Below, in pieces: positions 14,381-22,800 of a stretch of DNA of 44,433 nucleotides (positions are counted from its first letter, which is position 1; each line of letters begins with the position of its first letter). The notes under the pieces are model-generated. The model made no database searches and had not been told where the DNA came from. It saw only the letters and a program-made list of their open reading frames with translations. Source of the stretch: JBBRWO01 sp964388455. Lineage in GTDB: Bacteria; Actinomycetota; Coriobacteriia; Anaerosomatales; JAAXUF01. Location of the stretch: contig CAYMAN010000019.1 of the NCBI GenBank assembly GCA_964388455.1, positions 1-44,433 of the forward strand, read 5' to 3'. The translations under genes were made by a program, and so were the position numbers.

Positions 14381-15931
14381 ATGAGAGGCATTTCTGATTC
14401 ACGGTTCTCGCTGCGAGGCGCCGACGAAGGCGTGGCGCTCGTGACGGTGATCGGGGTACTCGCGCTGGTCACGATTCTGGTTGTCTCGGGATTCGTTCTC
14501 TCACAGCAGTCGCTGCATGAGGCCAACCTGGTGAACAGGGAGGCGCAGGCGTTCCAGGCAGCCAACGCTGGGCTCGATGCCGCGGTAGCGCGCATCCAGT
14601 ACCAGGGATTCGATCCCAGTGGAACCGATTTTCCGATGCACCTTACCGCCGCCCAGACCGGATCGGGCGAAGCGACGGTCAGCGTGCAGCTTGTCAGCAA
14701 CAGCGAGTATCTCCTGGTCTCCACAGGCATGGGCGACGACGCCACAATTGAGACAGTAAGAGTCAGGATGTACTTCATCGATCTCTACGGCATGAACATC
14801 TCCTTTGGTGCGCGACTTGACGCCAACGCGAGCAACGGCAAGATCAACGGCACGACGAGCATCTACGGACCGCTCTACACCTACGGAAGCCTTGATGGCG
14901 ATAACCTGGGCAACGGATCGGGTGGAATCAAGTGGGGTCCGCTGATGGTTAAGGGCGGGAATGTCGCCTCGAGCGGCGATTACATCAATGTTGGCGCCAT
15001 CTACTACGAGCCTCCGCACACAGTATCCGTGGGAACCAATCCGCAGCCGCGGAAGATTCCGTCTGTTCCGGACTTCGTGGTGCCTCCGGTCGATTCAGCG
15101 TATCTCCAGGCGGGGCTCGCACGAGCGCAGTCGGAGTCAGCCGACAACAACCAGGGTGAGCCCGCGGTTCGCCCAGGAGTGACGAACGCCGAGGTTTACA
15201 CAGCAGGCGACACCGCCAGCTATGCGCACACTCGCGCGCCGGGTGCAGTCAGCACGTACTCCGGAGCCGCAGGTGCATACAAGGTCATCGATAACGATGG
15301 AACCATCAACAAGAGCGGCGGCCTGACGATCGATGCCTCGACAGCCTCCTTCGGTGCCGCGACTGACGATTTCTCGTTGTCAGCGATGAACGTGCCCTCC
15401 GGATGGCGGACGCTGACGTGCTGGGGGACAGTGTTTATTGACGGACCCCTCACGACGACCGTCCCGATCAAGTACGTGGGCAACGGAGTCATCATCGCAA
15501 ACGGTACGATCTCTTTGCTGACGGATTTCGTTCCGCTCAACGGACTTGCTCCGGGCCTAGGCGGAAACAACGGAGACACCATGTACGACTATCAGTCGTT
15601 CAACAAAGATGAGACGCTCGGTATCGTCTCGACGGATCGCATCGTTCTCGATAACGGTGGCGGCAACCCGGGAAATGATCCGGAGACGCCGCCCTCGCAC
15701 GCCGCAGCCTTCTACTGCGTCAACCCCAATGCCAACGATCCGAATCTTGGCATGATCCAGGTGGGTACCAAGACCGCCGTCGTCGGGTGCGTCATTGCGC
15801 GAGGTATCGACTTCATCGCGAACAACAACCAGCATCTGCGTACGAGCGCGAACCTCGGGCAATGCGTCTCACGTCAGATGCCCGGGTACGGTCAGATGGT
15901 ACAGAGCTTCGGGACCTGGTCGCGACAGTAG
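14381..15931 (+). CDS. Large PilX/GspK-like minor pilin lacking Glu5
   Basis: AGGAGG at 14368-14373 with 7-bp spacing selects ATG 14381 over the overlapping ATG at 14360. The product has 516 residues. Its N-terminus (RGADEG followed by VALVTVIGVLALVTILVVSG) is prepilin-like, but position 5 after the cleavage Gly is Thr, not Glu. GspK and PilX proteins, thought to start fibre assembly at the tip, often lack Glu5. The segment SQQSLHEANLVNREAQAFQAANAGLDAA is typical of PilX. The large C-terminal part is rich in Gly, Asn and Ser. It ends the minor-pilin set and runs towards pilD with a 23-bp gap. Confidence 0.82.
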   Translation: MRGISDSRFSLRGADEGVALVTVIGVLALVTILVVSGFVLSQQSLHEANLVNREAQAFQAANAGLDAAVARIQYQGFDPSGTDFPMHLTAAQTGSGEATVSVQLVSNSEYLLVSTGMGDDATIETVRVRMYFIDLYGMNISFGARLDANASNGKINGTTSIYGPLYTYGSLDGDNLGNGSGGIKWGPLMVKGGNVASSGDYINVGAIYYEPPHTVSVGTNPQPRKIPSVPDFVVPPVDSAYLQAGLARAQSESADNNQGEPAVRPGVTNAEVYTAGDTASYAHTRAPGAVSTYSGAAGAYKVIDNDGTINKSGGLTIDASTASFGAATDDFSLSAMNVPSGWRTLTCWGTVFIDGPLTTTVPIKYVGNGVIIANGTISLLTDFVPLNGLAPGLGGNNGDTMYDYQSFNKDETLGIVSTDRIVLDNGGGNPGNDPETPPSHAAAFYCVNPNANDPNLGMIQVGTKTAVVGCVIARGIDFIANNNQHLRTSANLGQCVSRQMPGYGQMVQSFGTWSRQ

Positions 15932-15954
15932 GTTTCGCCGACGGGCTTATGCGC

Positions 15955-16800
15955 TCACGACACCTGCAGCAGAGACAGATACCACGCCCAGATCGCGGGG
16001 CCTGCGAGTGTGGTGAGAACGGAACCGGCCGCCAGGTAGGGACCGAACGGTATGCGATGTGCTGCTGTGGACCCTCCGGTGCGGTTGGCGTCCACGATCC
16101 CGCCGATGACCCCCAGGATGCTGCCTGCAAACAGCGTCAACAGCACATACGGGCCTAGGAATACTCCTATCGCACCCAGCAGTTTTACGTCGCCCATGCC
16201 CAATCCTGAGCGCCCGCGCGCTCGACCGTAGGCGAACGCCAATCCGCCACTCAGGCCGGCACCCAAAGCCGCCCCGGTCAGCGCTGATGCAATCGGGTGA
16301 CTGAGCCAACCCTCCGCGGCGACGTGGAGCAACGGTGTCAGAGGCATGCCTGTGAGCTGCGCTATGACCGCCGCCAGCGTTCCCGAAAGCGCCAGAGCGC
16401 CGACAATGGCGTTGGGGAGTCTATACGTGTCGAGATCGATGAATGTGAGCACCAGCAGCGTGTAGAAGAATCCGGCGCACAGCAGCGACTGCGCAGTAAA
16501 GCCGAACCGCATGCCTGCTACAAGCCACAAGACACCCGAGAGTAGCTCCACCAGGGGGTAGCGCGCGGATATGGGGGCAGAGCAATCCCGGCATCTGCCG
16601 CGCAGAATCGCCCATGAGATCAGCGGGATGTTGTCGTACCATCTGATGACATGGTCACATACGGGGCAGTGCGACCCAGGGAACGCAACCGATTCGCCGC
16701 GGGGGAAGCGCCAGATGAGCACATTGGCGAAGCTGCCAAACAGTAGGCCGAAGAGCGCCAGACTCATGGACCAGAACCAGGACGGGACCTCCACGCTCAC
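15955..16800 (-). CDS. pilD: Prepilin peptidase PilD
   Basis: PilD is the bifunctional membrane aspartic protease and N-methyltransferase that cleaves prepilin leaders after Gly. The 281-residue product has the cytoplasmic zinc motif CPVC (45-48) and CRDC (70-73), then several membrane helices. The aspartates expected for catalysis are in FIDLDTYRLP near 120 and GMGDVKLLGA near 201. GTG 16800 is the outermost start; GTG 16794 has a better placed GGAG and would shorten it by two residues. A possible -10 on this strand, TACACT, lies at 16837-16832. Its substrates are presumably the five prepilin-like proteins of this window. Confidence 0.94.
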   Translation of the reverse strand: MSVEVPSWFWSMSLALFGLLFGSFANVLIWRFPRGESVAFPGSHCPVCDHVIRWYDNIPLISWAILRGRCRDCSAPISARYPLVELLSGVLWLVAGMRFGFTAQSLLCAGFFYTLLVLTFIDLDTYRLPNAIVGALALSGTLAAVIAQLTGMPLTPLLHVAAEGWLSHPIASALTGAALGAGLSGGLAFAYGRARGRSGLGMGDVKLLGAIGVFLGPYVLLTLFAGSILGVIGGIVDANRTGGSTAAHRIPFGPYLAAGSVLTTLAGPAIWAWYLSLLQVS

Positions 16801-16850
16801 TCCATTCGCTGAACTTGAAACTGCAGTCCACAGTGTAGCTCGGATGGTTG

Positions 16851-16879
16851 TTCACGGTGAGTGCGGATGACGCTAGAAT
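16851..16879 (+). promoter_or_regulatory. Housekeeping promoter for the M24 peptidase-efp unit
   Basis: TTCACG (16851-16856), a 17-bp spacer, then TAGAAT (16874-16879) gives a sound SigA-type match (4/6 and 5/6). It lies 36 bp before the peptidase ATG and downstream of the divergent pilD start, so it marks the boundary between the pilus locus and the housekeeping run. Confidence 0.6.
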
Positions 16880-16915
16880 CCCATCCGACCCTTTTCGCGG
16901 GAAGGAATCGCCCCA

Positions 16916-18004
16916 ATGCAATGTAGTCAGAGGCTCGAGAAGCTTCGTGCGCGGTTGTTGGAGACGGAGCTGGAGGCGTTCGTTGCGCGCGCGGTGGCCA
17001 ATGTGACGTACCTGACCGGGTTCGATGGAGTGTGGGACGATGAACCCTTCTCGCTTGTCTTGATCACCGCAGACGATGCGACGGTGATCACGGACAGTCG
17101 CTTTCGAGAAGCGGCGACCCATGCGGCCGCTGACAGTCCGTTCGAAATCAGAGTGGTGGCGGGCGATCTATGGCTCGCCGTATCAGAGATGCTCGCAGAG
17201 CGCGGTATCGTCCGGGTGGCGGTCGAGTCATCGTTGCCGTATGTGACAGTTCGGCATGCCGAGGATGCGGTAGATGCAGAGCTCACACCTGTGACTGATT
17301 GGATTGAGTCTCTGCGCACCACAAAGGACGCGGCTGAGCTCGAGCGAATCGCGCTTGCACAGGCACTGACCGATGACGCGTTCGATCACATCCTCTCATT
17401 TGTGCGCGTTGGGATGTCTGAGGCGCAGATCGCGCTCGAACTCGAGTTTTACATGCGGTCGCTTGGATCCGAAGGGGTGGCCTTTGCTCCGATCGTTGCG
17501 AGTGGCCCGAATTCCGCTCTGCCGCATGCCCATCCGGGACCACGACTGGTGCGCAGCGGCGACTTCTTGAAGATGGACTTTGGGGCCCGGCTCGGCGGGT
17601 ATCGGGCCGACATGACGAGGACCGTCGTGATCGGCACGGCTAGTCAGCAGCAGCGTGAGATATACAACGCGGTGCACAGTGCGAATCTTGCGGGAATCGC
17701 GGCCGCGTGCGCAGGTCGAACCGGCGCCGAGATCGATTCCGCAGCGCGCAGCGTCATCTCTGCCGCAGGATACGGTGACAGGTTCGGGCACGGGCTGGGC
17801 CACGGTGTAGGGCTCGATGTACATGAGGCTCCCACAGTGGGCCCTCGTGGAACAACGCAGATCGCCGAGGGAAGCGTCATCACTATCGAACCGGGCATCT
17901 ACATACCCGGTCTTGGCGGTGTTAGAATCGAGGACTTGATAGTGGTGGAATCCGACAGAGCTCGCGTGCTCACTCGGTCCACCAAGGAATTGCTGGAACT
18001 GTAA
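16916..18004 (+). CDS. Xaa-Pro peptidase, M24B family
   Basis: This metallopeptidase of the creatinase/aminopeptidase P fold removes residues next to proline. The 362 residues comprise an N-terminal creatinase-like domain (about 5-130) and the pita-bread catalytic domain. Five metal ligands are visible: Asp221, Asp232, His296 (in GHGLGHGVGLDVHEAP), Glu325 and Glu339. The length fits PepQ-like dipeptidases of Gram-positive bacteria. GGAAGGA lies upstream of the ATG. efp starts 46 bp downstream, and this peptidase-efp pairing is common in Gram-positive genomes. Dipeptidase versus aminopeptidase cannot be settled by eye. Confidence 0.92.
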   Translation: MQCSQRLEKLRARLLETELEAFVARAVANVTYLTGFDGVWDDEPFSLVLITADDATVITDSRFREAATHAAADSPFEIRVVAGDLWLAVSEMLAERGIVRVAVESSLPYVTVRHAEDAVDAELTPVTDWIESLRTTKDAAELERIALAQALTDDAFDHILSFVRVGMSEAQIALELEFYMRSLGSEGVAFAPIVASGPNSALPHAHPGPRLVRSGDFLKMDFGARLGGYRADMTRTVVIGTASQQQREIYNAVHSANLAGIAAACAGRTGAEIDSAARSVISAAGYGDRFGHGLGHGVGLDVHEAPTVGPRGTTQIAEGSVITIEPGIYIPGLGGVRIEDLIVVESDRARVLTRSTKELLEL

Positions 18005-18050
18005 CCGCGTCCGCGACTGCGGAGCTCTTGCGTGAAGAAGGAGTACGGCT

Positions 18051-18611
18051 GTGTCCATCAACACCGCGAACTTCAAGAACGGCATGTGCATCCTGTATGA
18101 AGGCAAGCGCTGGATAATCGTGGAGTTCCAGCACGTGAAGCCTGGTAAGGGTGGCGCATTCGTGCGCACCAAGCTCAAGGAACTCAAGAGCGGGCGCGTC
18201 GTGGAGTACACATTCCGCGCTGGCGAGAAGTTCGACGACGTACGCATCAGCAACCAGAAGATGCAGTACCTCTACAACGACGGCGACACCTTCTACTTCA
18301 TGGATTCGCAGAGCTTTGAGCAGGTTGAACTCGCCGCGGACTTCATCGGCGATCAGGCGAAGTGGCTCCGTGAGAACGACGAGGTCGAGGTCATGACCGC
18401 AGACGGCGAGTATCTCGGCGTCGAGCCGCCCATGTTCGTCGAGCTCGAGGTCACGGAGACCGATCCCGGATTCAAGGGCGATACCGTCCAAGGTGGCACG
18501 AAGCCCGCTACGCTCGAGACGGGTGCGGTCATCCAGGTCCCGATGTTCATCAACGTCGGCGAACGGCTCAAGGTCGACACGCGAGACGGGCGTTACATCA
18601 CCCGCGTCTAG
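18051..18611 (+). CDS. efp: Translation elongation factor P
   Basis: EF-P rescues ribosomes stalled on polyproline stretches. The 186-residue product has the KOW-like N-terminal domain with the loop KPGKGGAF, whose Lys33 is the residue modified in many bacteria, then two OB-type domains. The C-terminal signature GVEPPMFVELEVTET lies before the last domain. The GTG start has GAAGGAG about 9 bp upstream. The gene is followed by a GC-rich hairpin at 18637-18670. Proline-rich proteins in this window, such as the first gene, would be typical clients (inference). Confidence 0.96.
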   Translation: MSINTANFKNGMCILYEGKRWIIVEFQHVKPGKGGAFVRTKLKELKSGRVVEYTFRAGEKFDDVRISNQKMQYLYNDGDTFYFMDSQSFEQVELAADFIGDQAKWLRENDEVEVMTADGEYLGVEPPMFVELEVTETDPGFKGDTVQGGTKPATLETGAVIQVPMFINVGERLKVDTRDGRYITRV

Positions 18612-18636
18612 CGCGAGCAGTGACACGACAGTCGTG

Positions 18637-18670
18637 GCCGGGCGCGGGCGAGTAGGAAGCCGCGTCCGGC
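18637..18670 (+). terminator. GC-rich hairpin after efp
   Basis: GCCGGGCGCGG (18637-18647) pairs with CCGCGTCCGGC (18660-18670), 11 bp with one G-U pair and a 12-nt loop. It lies 26 bp after the efp stop. There is no T-run, but the stem is strong and is followed by a new -10 element, so it probably separates two transcripts. Confidence 0.5.
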
Positions 18671-18676
18671 CTCGTA

Positions 18677-18682
18677 TATACT
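18677..18682 (+). promoter_or_regulatory. -10 element TATACT for the carboxylase operon
   Basis: TATACT directly follows the efp hairpin and lies 84 bp before the carboxyltransferase start. The -35 region (around 18654-18659) shows no good match, which is common in GC-rich actinobacterial promoters. It is the likely promoter of a long downstream operon. Confidence 0.4.
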
Positions 18683-18766
18683 ATGCGGACTACTCACGTT
18701 CTTCGCGGTGCGGCACCAGACGGCCCGCACCGTTTCGTTCTCGGACTGTATGCAAGGGGAGGCGCG

Positions 18767-20614
18767 ATGCGGCCAGTGCACATCACCGATACCACCCTGC
18801 GCGACGCGCACCAGTCGCTGTGGGCCACGCGTATGGAGATCGGCGACATGCTGCCGATCCTGCCCAAGATGGACTCGGTCGGCTATTGGTCGCTCGAAGT
18901 CTGGGGTGGGGCGACATTCGACTCCTGCTTGCGCTTCATGGACGAGAATCCCTGGGAGCGCCTGCGTACCATCAAGCAGCATTGCCCCAACACGCCGCTG
19001 CAGATGCTGCTTCGCGGCCAGAACCTCGTCGGCTATCATCACTACTCCGATGAGATCGTCACCCGATTCGTCGCGGCCTCCAAGCGCAACGGTATCGACG
19101 TGTTCCGCGTATTCGACGCGCTCAACGACATCCGCAACGTGTCTGCCTCTGCCGAGGCGGTGAAGGAGTGCGGCGGCCTCTTCGAGGGTGCGATCTCCTA
19201 CACCGTGAGCCCGGTACACACGATCGATTCGTATCTTGAGTACGCGCAGGAGCTCAAGGATCTGGGTGCCGACACCATCTGCATCAAGGACATGGCGGGC
19301 ATGCTCACGCCGTTCCGTACCGAGAAGATGGTGCGCGCGCTCAAGACCGAGATCGGCCTGCCCGTACATGTTCACTGCCACTACATCGGCGGCATGGCGC
19401 CCATGAACTACGTCAAGGCCGCCGAGGCGGGCGCCGACATCGTGGACACCGCGGTCGTCGCGCTGGCGTTCGGCAACAGCCAGCCCGCGGTCGAGACGAT
19501 CGTCGCTGCGCTCAAAGAGTCGCCGTACGACACCGGACTCGACCTCGACCTGCTCTTCGAGATCGCCGAGTACTGGGAAGATGTGCGACGTCGCAAGGGC
19601 CTCCAGCGCGGCATCACCACGCTGCTCTCGATGGAGGTCTTCAGCCATCAGGTTCCCGGCGGCATGATGAGCAACCTCGTCAGCCAGCTCGAGATACAGA
19701 AGGCACTCGATCGCCTGCCCGACGTGCTCGCCGAGATTCCCAAGGTTCGCGCCGAGGTTGGCTACCCGCCACTCGTCACGCCGCTGTCACAGATCGTCGG
19801 TACGCAGGCGGTCATGAACGTGCTCACCGGCAAGCGCTGGAACATCGTCCCGCAGGAGATGCGTGACTACATCCGCGGCTACTACGGCAAGGCGCCCGGG
19901 CCCATGGATAAGGCGATCGTCGCCAAAGTCCTCGGGGATCTTGAGCCTCTGGCCGACGACATCCGGCCAGGCTCACTGGTCACCACTACGTACGACGAGG
20001 TCGCTGCTGAGATCGGCGATCTGGCCAAGAGCGAAGAAGACGTACTCATGTACGCGCTGTTCCCCAACGAAGCCCGTCAGTATCTCACCGCACATCAGGT
20101 CGGCGCCGAGAAGGCCGTCTTCCTGATGAGCGAGGAGTTGCACACCGTCAAGGAGGACGATTCCGTGGACGTCAATCAGATTCGCGAGCTGCTCAAGGTC
20201 ATCGAGAACTCGGACATCTCCGAGATCGTCATCGAAGAGGGCGACACCAAGGTCTCGGTCCGCAAGGGTGGCTACACCGCGGCCCCTGCTGCACCTGCAG
20301 CTGCCGCCCCCGCGGCCGCAGTGGCCGCTCCTACTGCAGAGGCAGCACCGGTTGCCGGCGCCCGTCCGGCATCCTGGAAGACGGTCACCGCTCCCATGGT
20401 CGGCAGCTTCTACGAGGCAGGCGCTCCCGGTGCCGCTCCGTTCGTCGCAGTCGGCGATGCCTTCTCGGAGGGCGCTACACTGTGCATCCTCGAGGCGATG
20501 AAGCTCATGAACGAGATCGTCGCCGAGGAGTCGGGCATCATCCGTGAGATCGGCGTCAAGAACGGCGATCCCGTCGAGTACGGCACCGTGCTCTTCTACT
20601 ACGAGGCCAACTAA
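18767..20614 (+). CDS. Pyruvate/oxaloacetate carboxyltransferase fused to biotin carrier (PycB/OadA type)
   Basis: This subunit transfers CO2 between biotin and pyruvate/oxaloacetate. ATG 18767 has GGGGAGG at the right distance; an in-frame ATG at 18683 directly abuts the -10 element and is not credible. The 615 residues contain the TIM-barrel carboxyltransferase with DTTLRDAHQSLWATRM near 8, the catalytic Lys in CIKDMAGML near 174, and metal ligands in HVHCHYIGG near 201. A PYC_OADA domain (about 290-460) follows. A BCCP domain has an AccB-like N-terminal helix (QIRELLKVIENSDISEIVI), an Ala/Pro linker and EAMKLMNE with biotinyl Lys579. Adjacent AccC suggests a two-subunit pyruvate carboxylase. 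No OadB pump is present. Confidence 0.9.
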   Translation: MRPVHITDTTLRDAHQSLWATRMEIGDMLPILPKMDSVGYWSLEVWGGATFDSCLRFMDENPWERLRTIKQHCPNTPLQMLLRGQNLVGYHHYSDEIVTRFVAASKRNGIDVFRVFDALNDIRNVSASAEAVKECGGLFEGAISYTVSPVHTIDSYLEYAQELKDLGADTICIKDMAGMLTPFRTEKMVRALKTEIGLPVHVHCHYIGGMAPMNYVKAAEAGADIVDTAVVALAFGNSQPAVETIVAALKESPYDTGLDLDLLFEIAEYWEDVRRRKGLQRGITTLLSMEVFSHQVPGGMMSNLVSQLEIQKALDRLPDVLAEIPKVRAEVGYPPLVTPLSQIVGTQAVMNVLTGKRWNIVPQEMRDYIRGYYGKAPGPMDKAIVAKVLGDLEPLADDIRPGSLVTTTYDEVAAEIGDLAKSEEDVLMYALFPNEARQYLTAHQVGAEKAVFLMSEELHTVKEDDSVDVNQIRELLKVIENSDISEIVIEEGDTKVSVRKGGYTAAPAAPAAAAPAAAVAAPTAEAAPVAGARPASWKTVTAPMVGSFYEAGAPGAAPFVAVGDAFSEGATLCILEAMKLMNEIVAEESGIIREIGVKNGDPVEYGTVLFYYEAN

Positions 20615-20627
20615 GCCGGAGGTGCCC

Positions 20628-21980
20628 GTGTTCGATCGCATTCTCGTCGCTAACCGCGGCGAAGTAGCGCTGCGCATCATCCGCGCCGCAAAGGAGATGG
20701 GTATCGAGACCGTCATCGTCTACTCAGACGCCGACAAGGACTCGTTGCCCGTCGCCATGGCTGACCACTCCGTGTGCATCGGCCCTGCACAGGCGTCGCT
20801 CTCGTACCTCAACATGCCCAACATCATCTCGGCTGCGTTGACGATGGGTGCCCAGGCCGTGCACCCGGGTTACGGCTTTCTCGCCGAGAACTCAGCGTTC
20901 GCTCGTGCCTGTGCTGACTCGGGTCTCGTCTTCATCGGCCCGTCGCCAGACGCGATCGACCGTATGGGCGACAAGTCGGTAGCGCGTGAGACGATGATGG
21001 CTGCCGGCGTACCCTGTGTTCCCGGTAGTGATGGAGCCGTCGAGACCGTCGATGAAGCACTCCGCTTCGCCGAGGAGGTAGGCTTCCCCGTTCTCATCAA
21101 GGCGAGCGCCGGCGGGGGAGGCAAGGGCATGCGCGTCGCACAGAGCCGCGATGACCTTGAGTCCAACATGATGGCCGCCAAGGCCGAAGCCGCTGCCGCG
21201 TTCGGTAACGACACGGTCTACATCGAGAAGTACCTCCTGCGTCCTCGTCATGTCGAGATGCAGATCCTCGCGGACTCGCACGACAACGCCGTACACCTCT
21301 TTGAGCGCGACTGCTCGATCCAGCGCCGTCACCAGAAGCTCGTCGAGGAGGCACCGAGCCCCGCGATGACCGAGGAGCTCCGCGCTGCGATGGGCGAGGC
21401 CGCCATGAAGGCCGTGCGCGCTGTCGATTACCAGAATGCTGGCACCATCGAGTTCCTGCTCGACACGGACGGCCGCTTCTACTTCATGGAGATGAACACC
21501 CGCGTCCAGGTGGAGCACCCCATCACCGAGCAGATCACGGGCGTCGACATCATCAAGGAGCAGATTCGCATCGCCGCCGGTGAGCCGATGCGCCACAAGA
21601 CTCAAGCCGAGATCGTCAAGCGCGGACACGCCATCGAGTTCCGCATCAATGCCGAGGACCCCGCGCACAACTTCCGTCCGCATCCCGGTCTGGTTTCGGT
21701 GTTTAACCCTCCCGGTGGGTTCGGTGTTCGCATCGACTCGCACCTGTACTCAGGGTACAAGGTGCCGCCCACGTACGACTCTTTGCTCGGCAAACTGATC
21801 GTATGGGGCGAGACCCGCGATGAGGCGATCGCTCGCGCGCGCCGTGCACTTGATGAATTCATCGTCGTCGGCATCCCCACGACGATCCCGTTCCACCAGA
21901 TGGTCGTCGAGAACCCCGCCTTTGTGAGAGGCGAAGTCTATACTGACTTTATCGAGACCGAGATGAGCGACCTGTCCTAG
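20628..21980 (+). CDS. accC: Biotin carboxylase subunit (AccC/PycA)
   Basis: This subunit carboxylates biotin using ATP and bicarbonate. GTG 20628 with CCGGAGGTG 5 bp upstream gives 450 residues, the standard length. The order is the biotin carboxylase N-domain (FDRILVANRGEVALRIIRA), an ATP-grasp core with KASAGGGGKGMRVA and EMNTRVQVEHPITE, and the C-domain (HAIEFRINAEDP). It follows the carboxyltransferase-BCCP gene by 13 bp, so both make one enzyme, probably a two-subunit pyruvate carboxylase. Shared use by an acetyl- or propionyl-CoA carboxylase is possible. Asp23 follows after 31 bp. Confidence 0.95.
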   Translation: MFDRILVANRGEVALRIIRAAKEMGIETVIVYSDADKDSLPVAMADHSVCIGPAQASLSYLNMPNIISAALTMGAQAVHPGYGFLAENSAFARACADSGLVFIGPSPDAIDRMGDKSVARETMMAAGVPCVPGSDGAVETVDEALRFAEEVGFPVLIKASAGGGGKGMRVAQSRDDLESNMMAAKAEAAAAFGNDTVYIEKYLLRPRHVEMQILADSHDNAVHLFERDCSIQRRHQKLVEEAPSPAMTEELRAAMGEAAMKAVRAVDYQNAGTIEFLLDTDGRFYFMEMNTRVQVEHPITEQITGVDIIKEQIRIAAGEPMRHKTQAEIVKRGHAIEFRINAEDPAHNFRPHPGLVSVFNPPGGFGVRIDSHLYSGYKVPPTYDSLLGKLIVWGETRDEAIARARRALDEFIVVGIPTTIPFHQMVVENPAFVRGEVYTDFIETEMSDLS

Positions 21981-22011
21981 TTCGCGGGCTGTAGAAGGAG
22001 AGCGGACCACT

Positions 22012-22362
22012 ATGTCTGATGAGATTCGCCTGGAAGGCCTCGGGGTCGCTCCGGCTGTGCTCGACACCATCGTCACTGTTGCCACCGAGAGCGTGGAGGG
22101 TGTAGCCGGCGTCGGTGCACCCGGACTCGCCGGACTCGTGCAGAAGGGCGCCCGCAAGGGTTCCTCGCGCGCAGTCGACGTGTCCGTCGGAGACGACGGC
22201 GCCCTCAGCATCACGATCCACGTCCAAGTGGTGTACGGCTCAAAGCTCAAGTCAGTCGCGAACGCGGTACAGGTCGCAGTTGCCGATGCGATCACGAGCC
22301 AGGTAGGCGTTGCGGTCGATGCTGTCGACGTGTACGTCGACGGCATCGTGTTCGTGGAGTAG
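22012..22362 (+). CDS. Asp23/Gls24 family envelope-stress protein
   Basis: This 116-residue protein is of the Asp23/Gls24 (YqhY-like) type. YqhY-type genes lie between accC and nusB in Gram-positive bacteria, exactly as here, and in Bacillus they have been linked to acetyl-CoA carboxylase control (family knowledge). Family features are the GVAPAVLDTIVTVATESVEGV opening and the VHVQVVYGSKLKSVANAVQ helix-strand region. No membrane segment or signal is visible, so it should be cytoplasmic, perhaps membrane-associated. A GAAGGAGAG ribosome site precedes the ATG, and nusB begins 6 bp after its stop. Confidence 0.9.
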   Translation: MSDEIRLEGLGVAPAVLDTIVTVATESVEGVAGVGAPGLAGLVQKGARKGSSRAVDVSVGDDGALSITIHVQVVYGSKLKSVANAVQVAVADAITSQVGVAVDAVDVYVDGIVFVE

Positions 22363-22368
22363 CGCCTC

Positions 22369-22800
22369 ATGCAGCAGCGCAGCCGCGCGCGCCGTCAGGC
22401 GCTTCAGATACTGTACCAACGCGATATCACCGGTCAGTCCGTCGCAGAGATACTGGCCGACAAGAGCTATTCGCTCGAGGACGGCGAACCCGACGAGTTC
22501 TGTCTGCAGCTGGTCGCGGCCGTGGAGGCTCGTCTCGATGAGCTCGACGGTACCATCGGCGAAGTCTCGGAGAACTGGGCCGTATCTCGCATGCCGCTTG
22601 TCGATCGCAACATCTTGCGCATAGCGACGTATGAGATTGAGAGCTCGGAAGATGTCCCCGCCAGCGTCGCCATCAACGAGGCGGTAGAACTGGCCAAGGT
22701 CTACGGCGGAGAGGACTCCTCGAAGTTTGTGAACGGGGTTCTCGGCCGGATTGCCAAGAACGACGAAGTGCACAACGAAGAGGACGCCACTGATGACTGA
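22369..22800 (+). CDS. nusB: Transcription antitermination factor NusB
   Basis: NusB binds boxA RNA with NusE (S10) and supports rRNA transcription. The 143-residue all-helical product has the RRQALQILYQRDI opening and the conserved core VDRNILRIATYEI and VAINEAVELAKVYGGEDSSKFVNGVLGRI. Length is normal. The start codon lies 6 bp after the Asp23 stop with only a weak ribosome site, so coupling is likely. Its last 8 bp (ATGACTGA) contain the start codon of xseB. Confidence 0.95.
   Translation: MQQRSRARRQALQILYQRDITGQSVAEILADKSYSLEDGEPDEFCLQLVAAVEARLDELDGTIGEVSENWAVSRMPLVDRNILRIATYEIESSEDVPASVAINEAVELAKVYGGEDSSKFVNGVLGRIAKNDEVHNEEDATDD

Noticed and set aside
18683..18766. N-terminal extension of the carboxyltransferase from ATG 18683
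   Set aside because: The ATG directly abuts the TATACT -10 element and has no ribosome site; ATG 18767 has a strong one.
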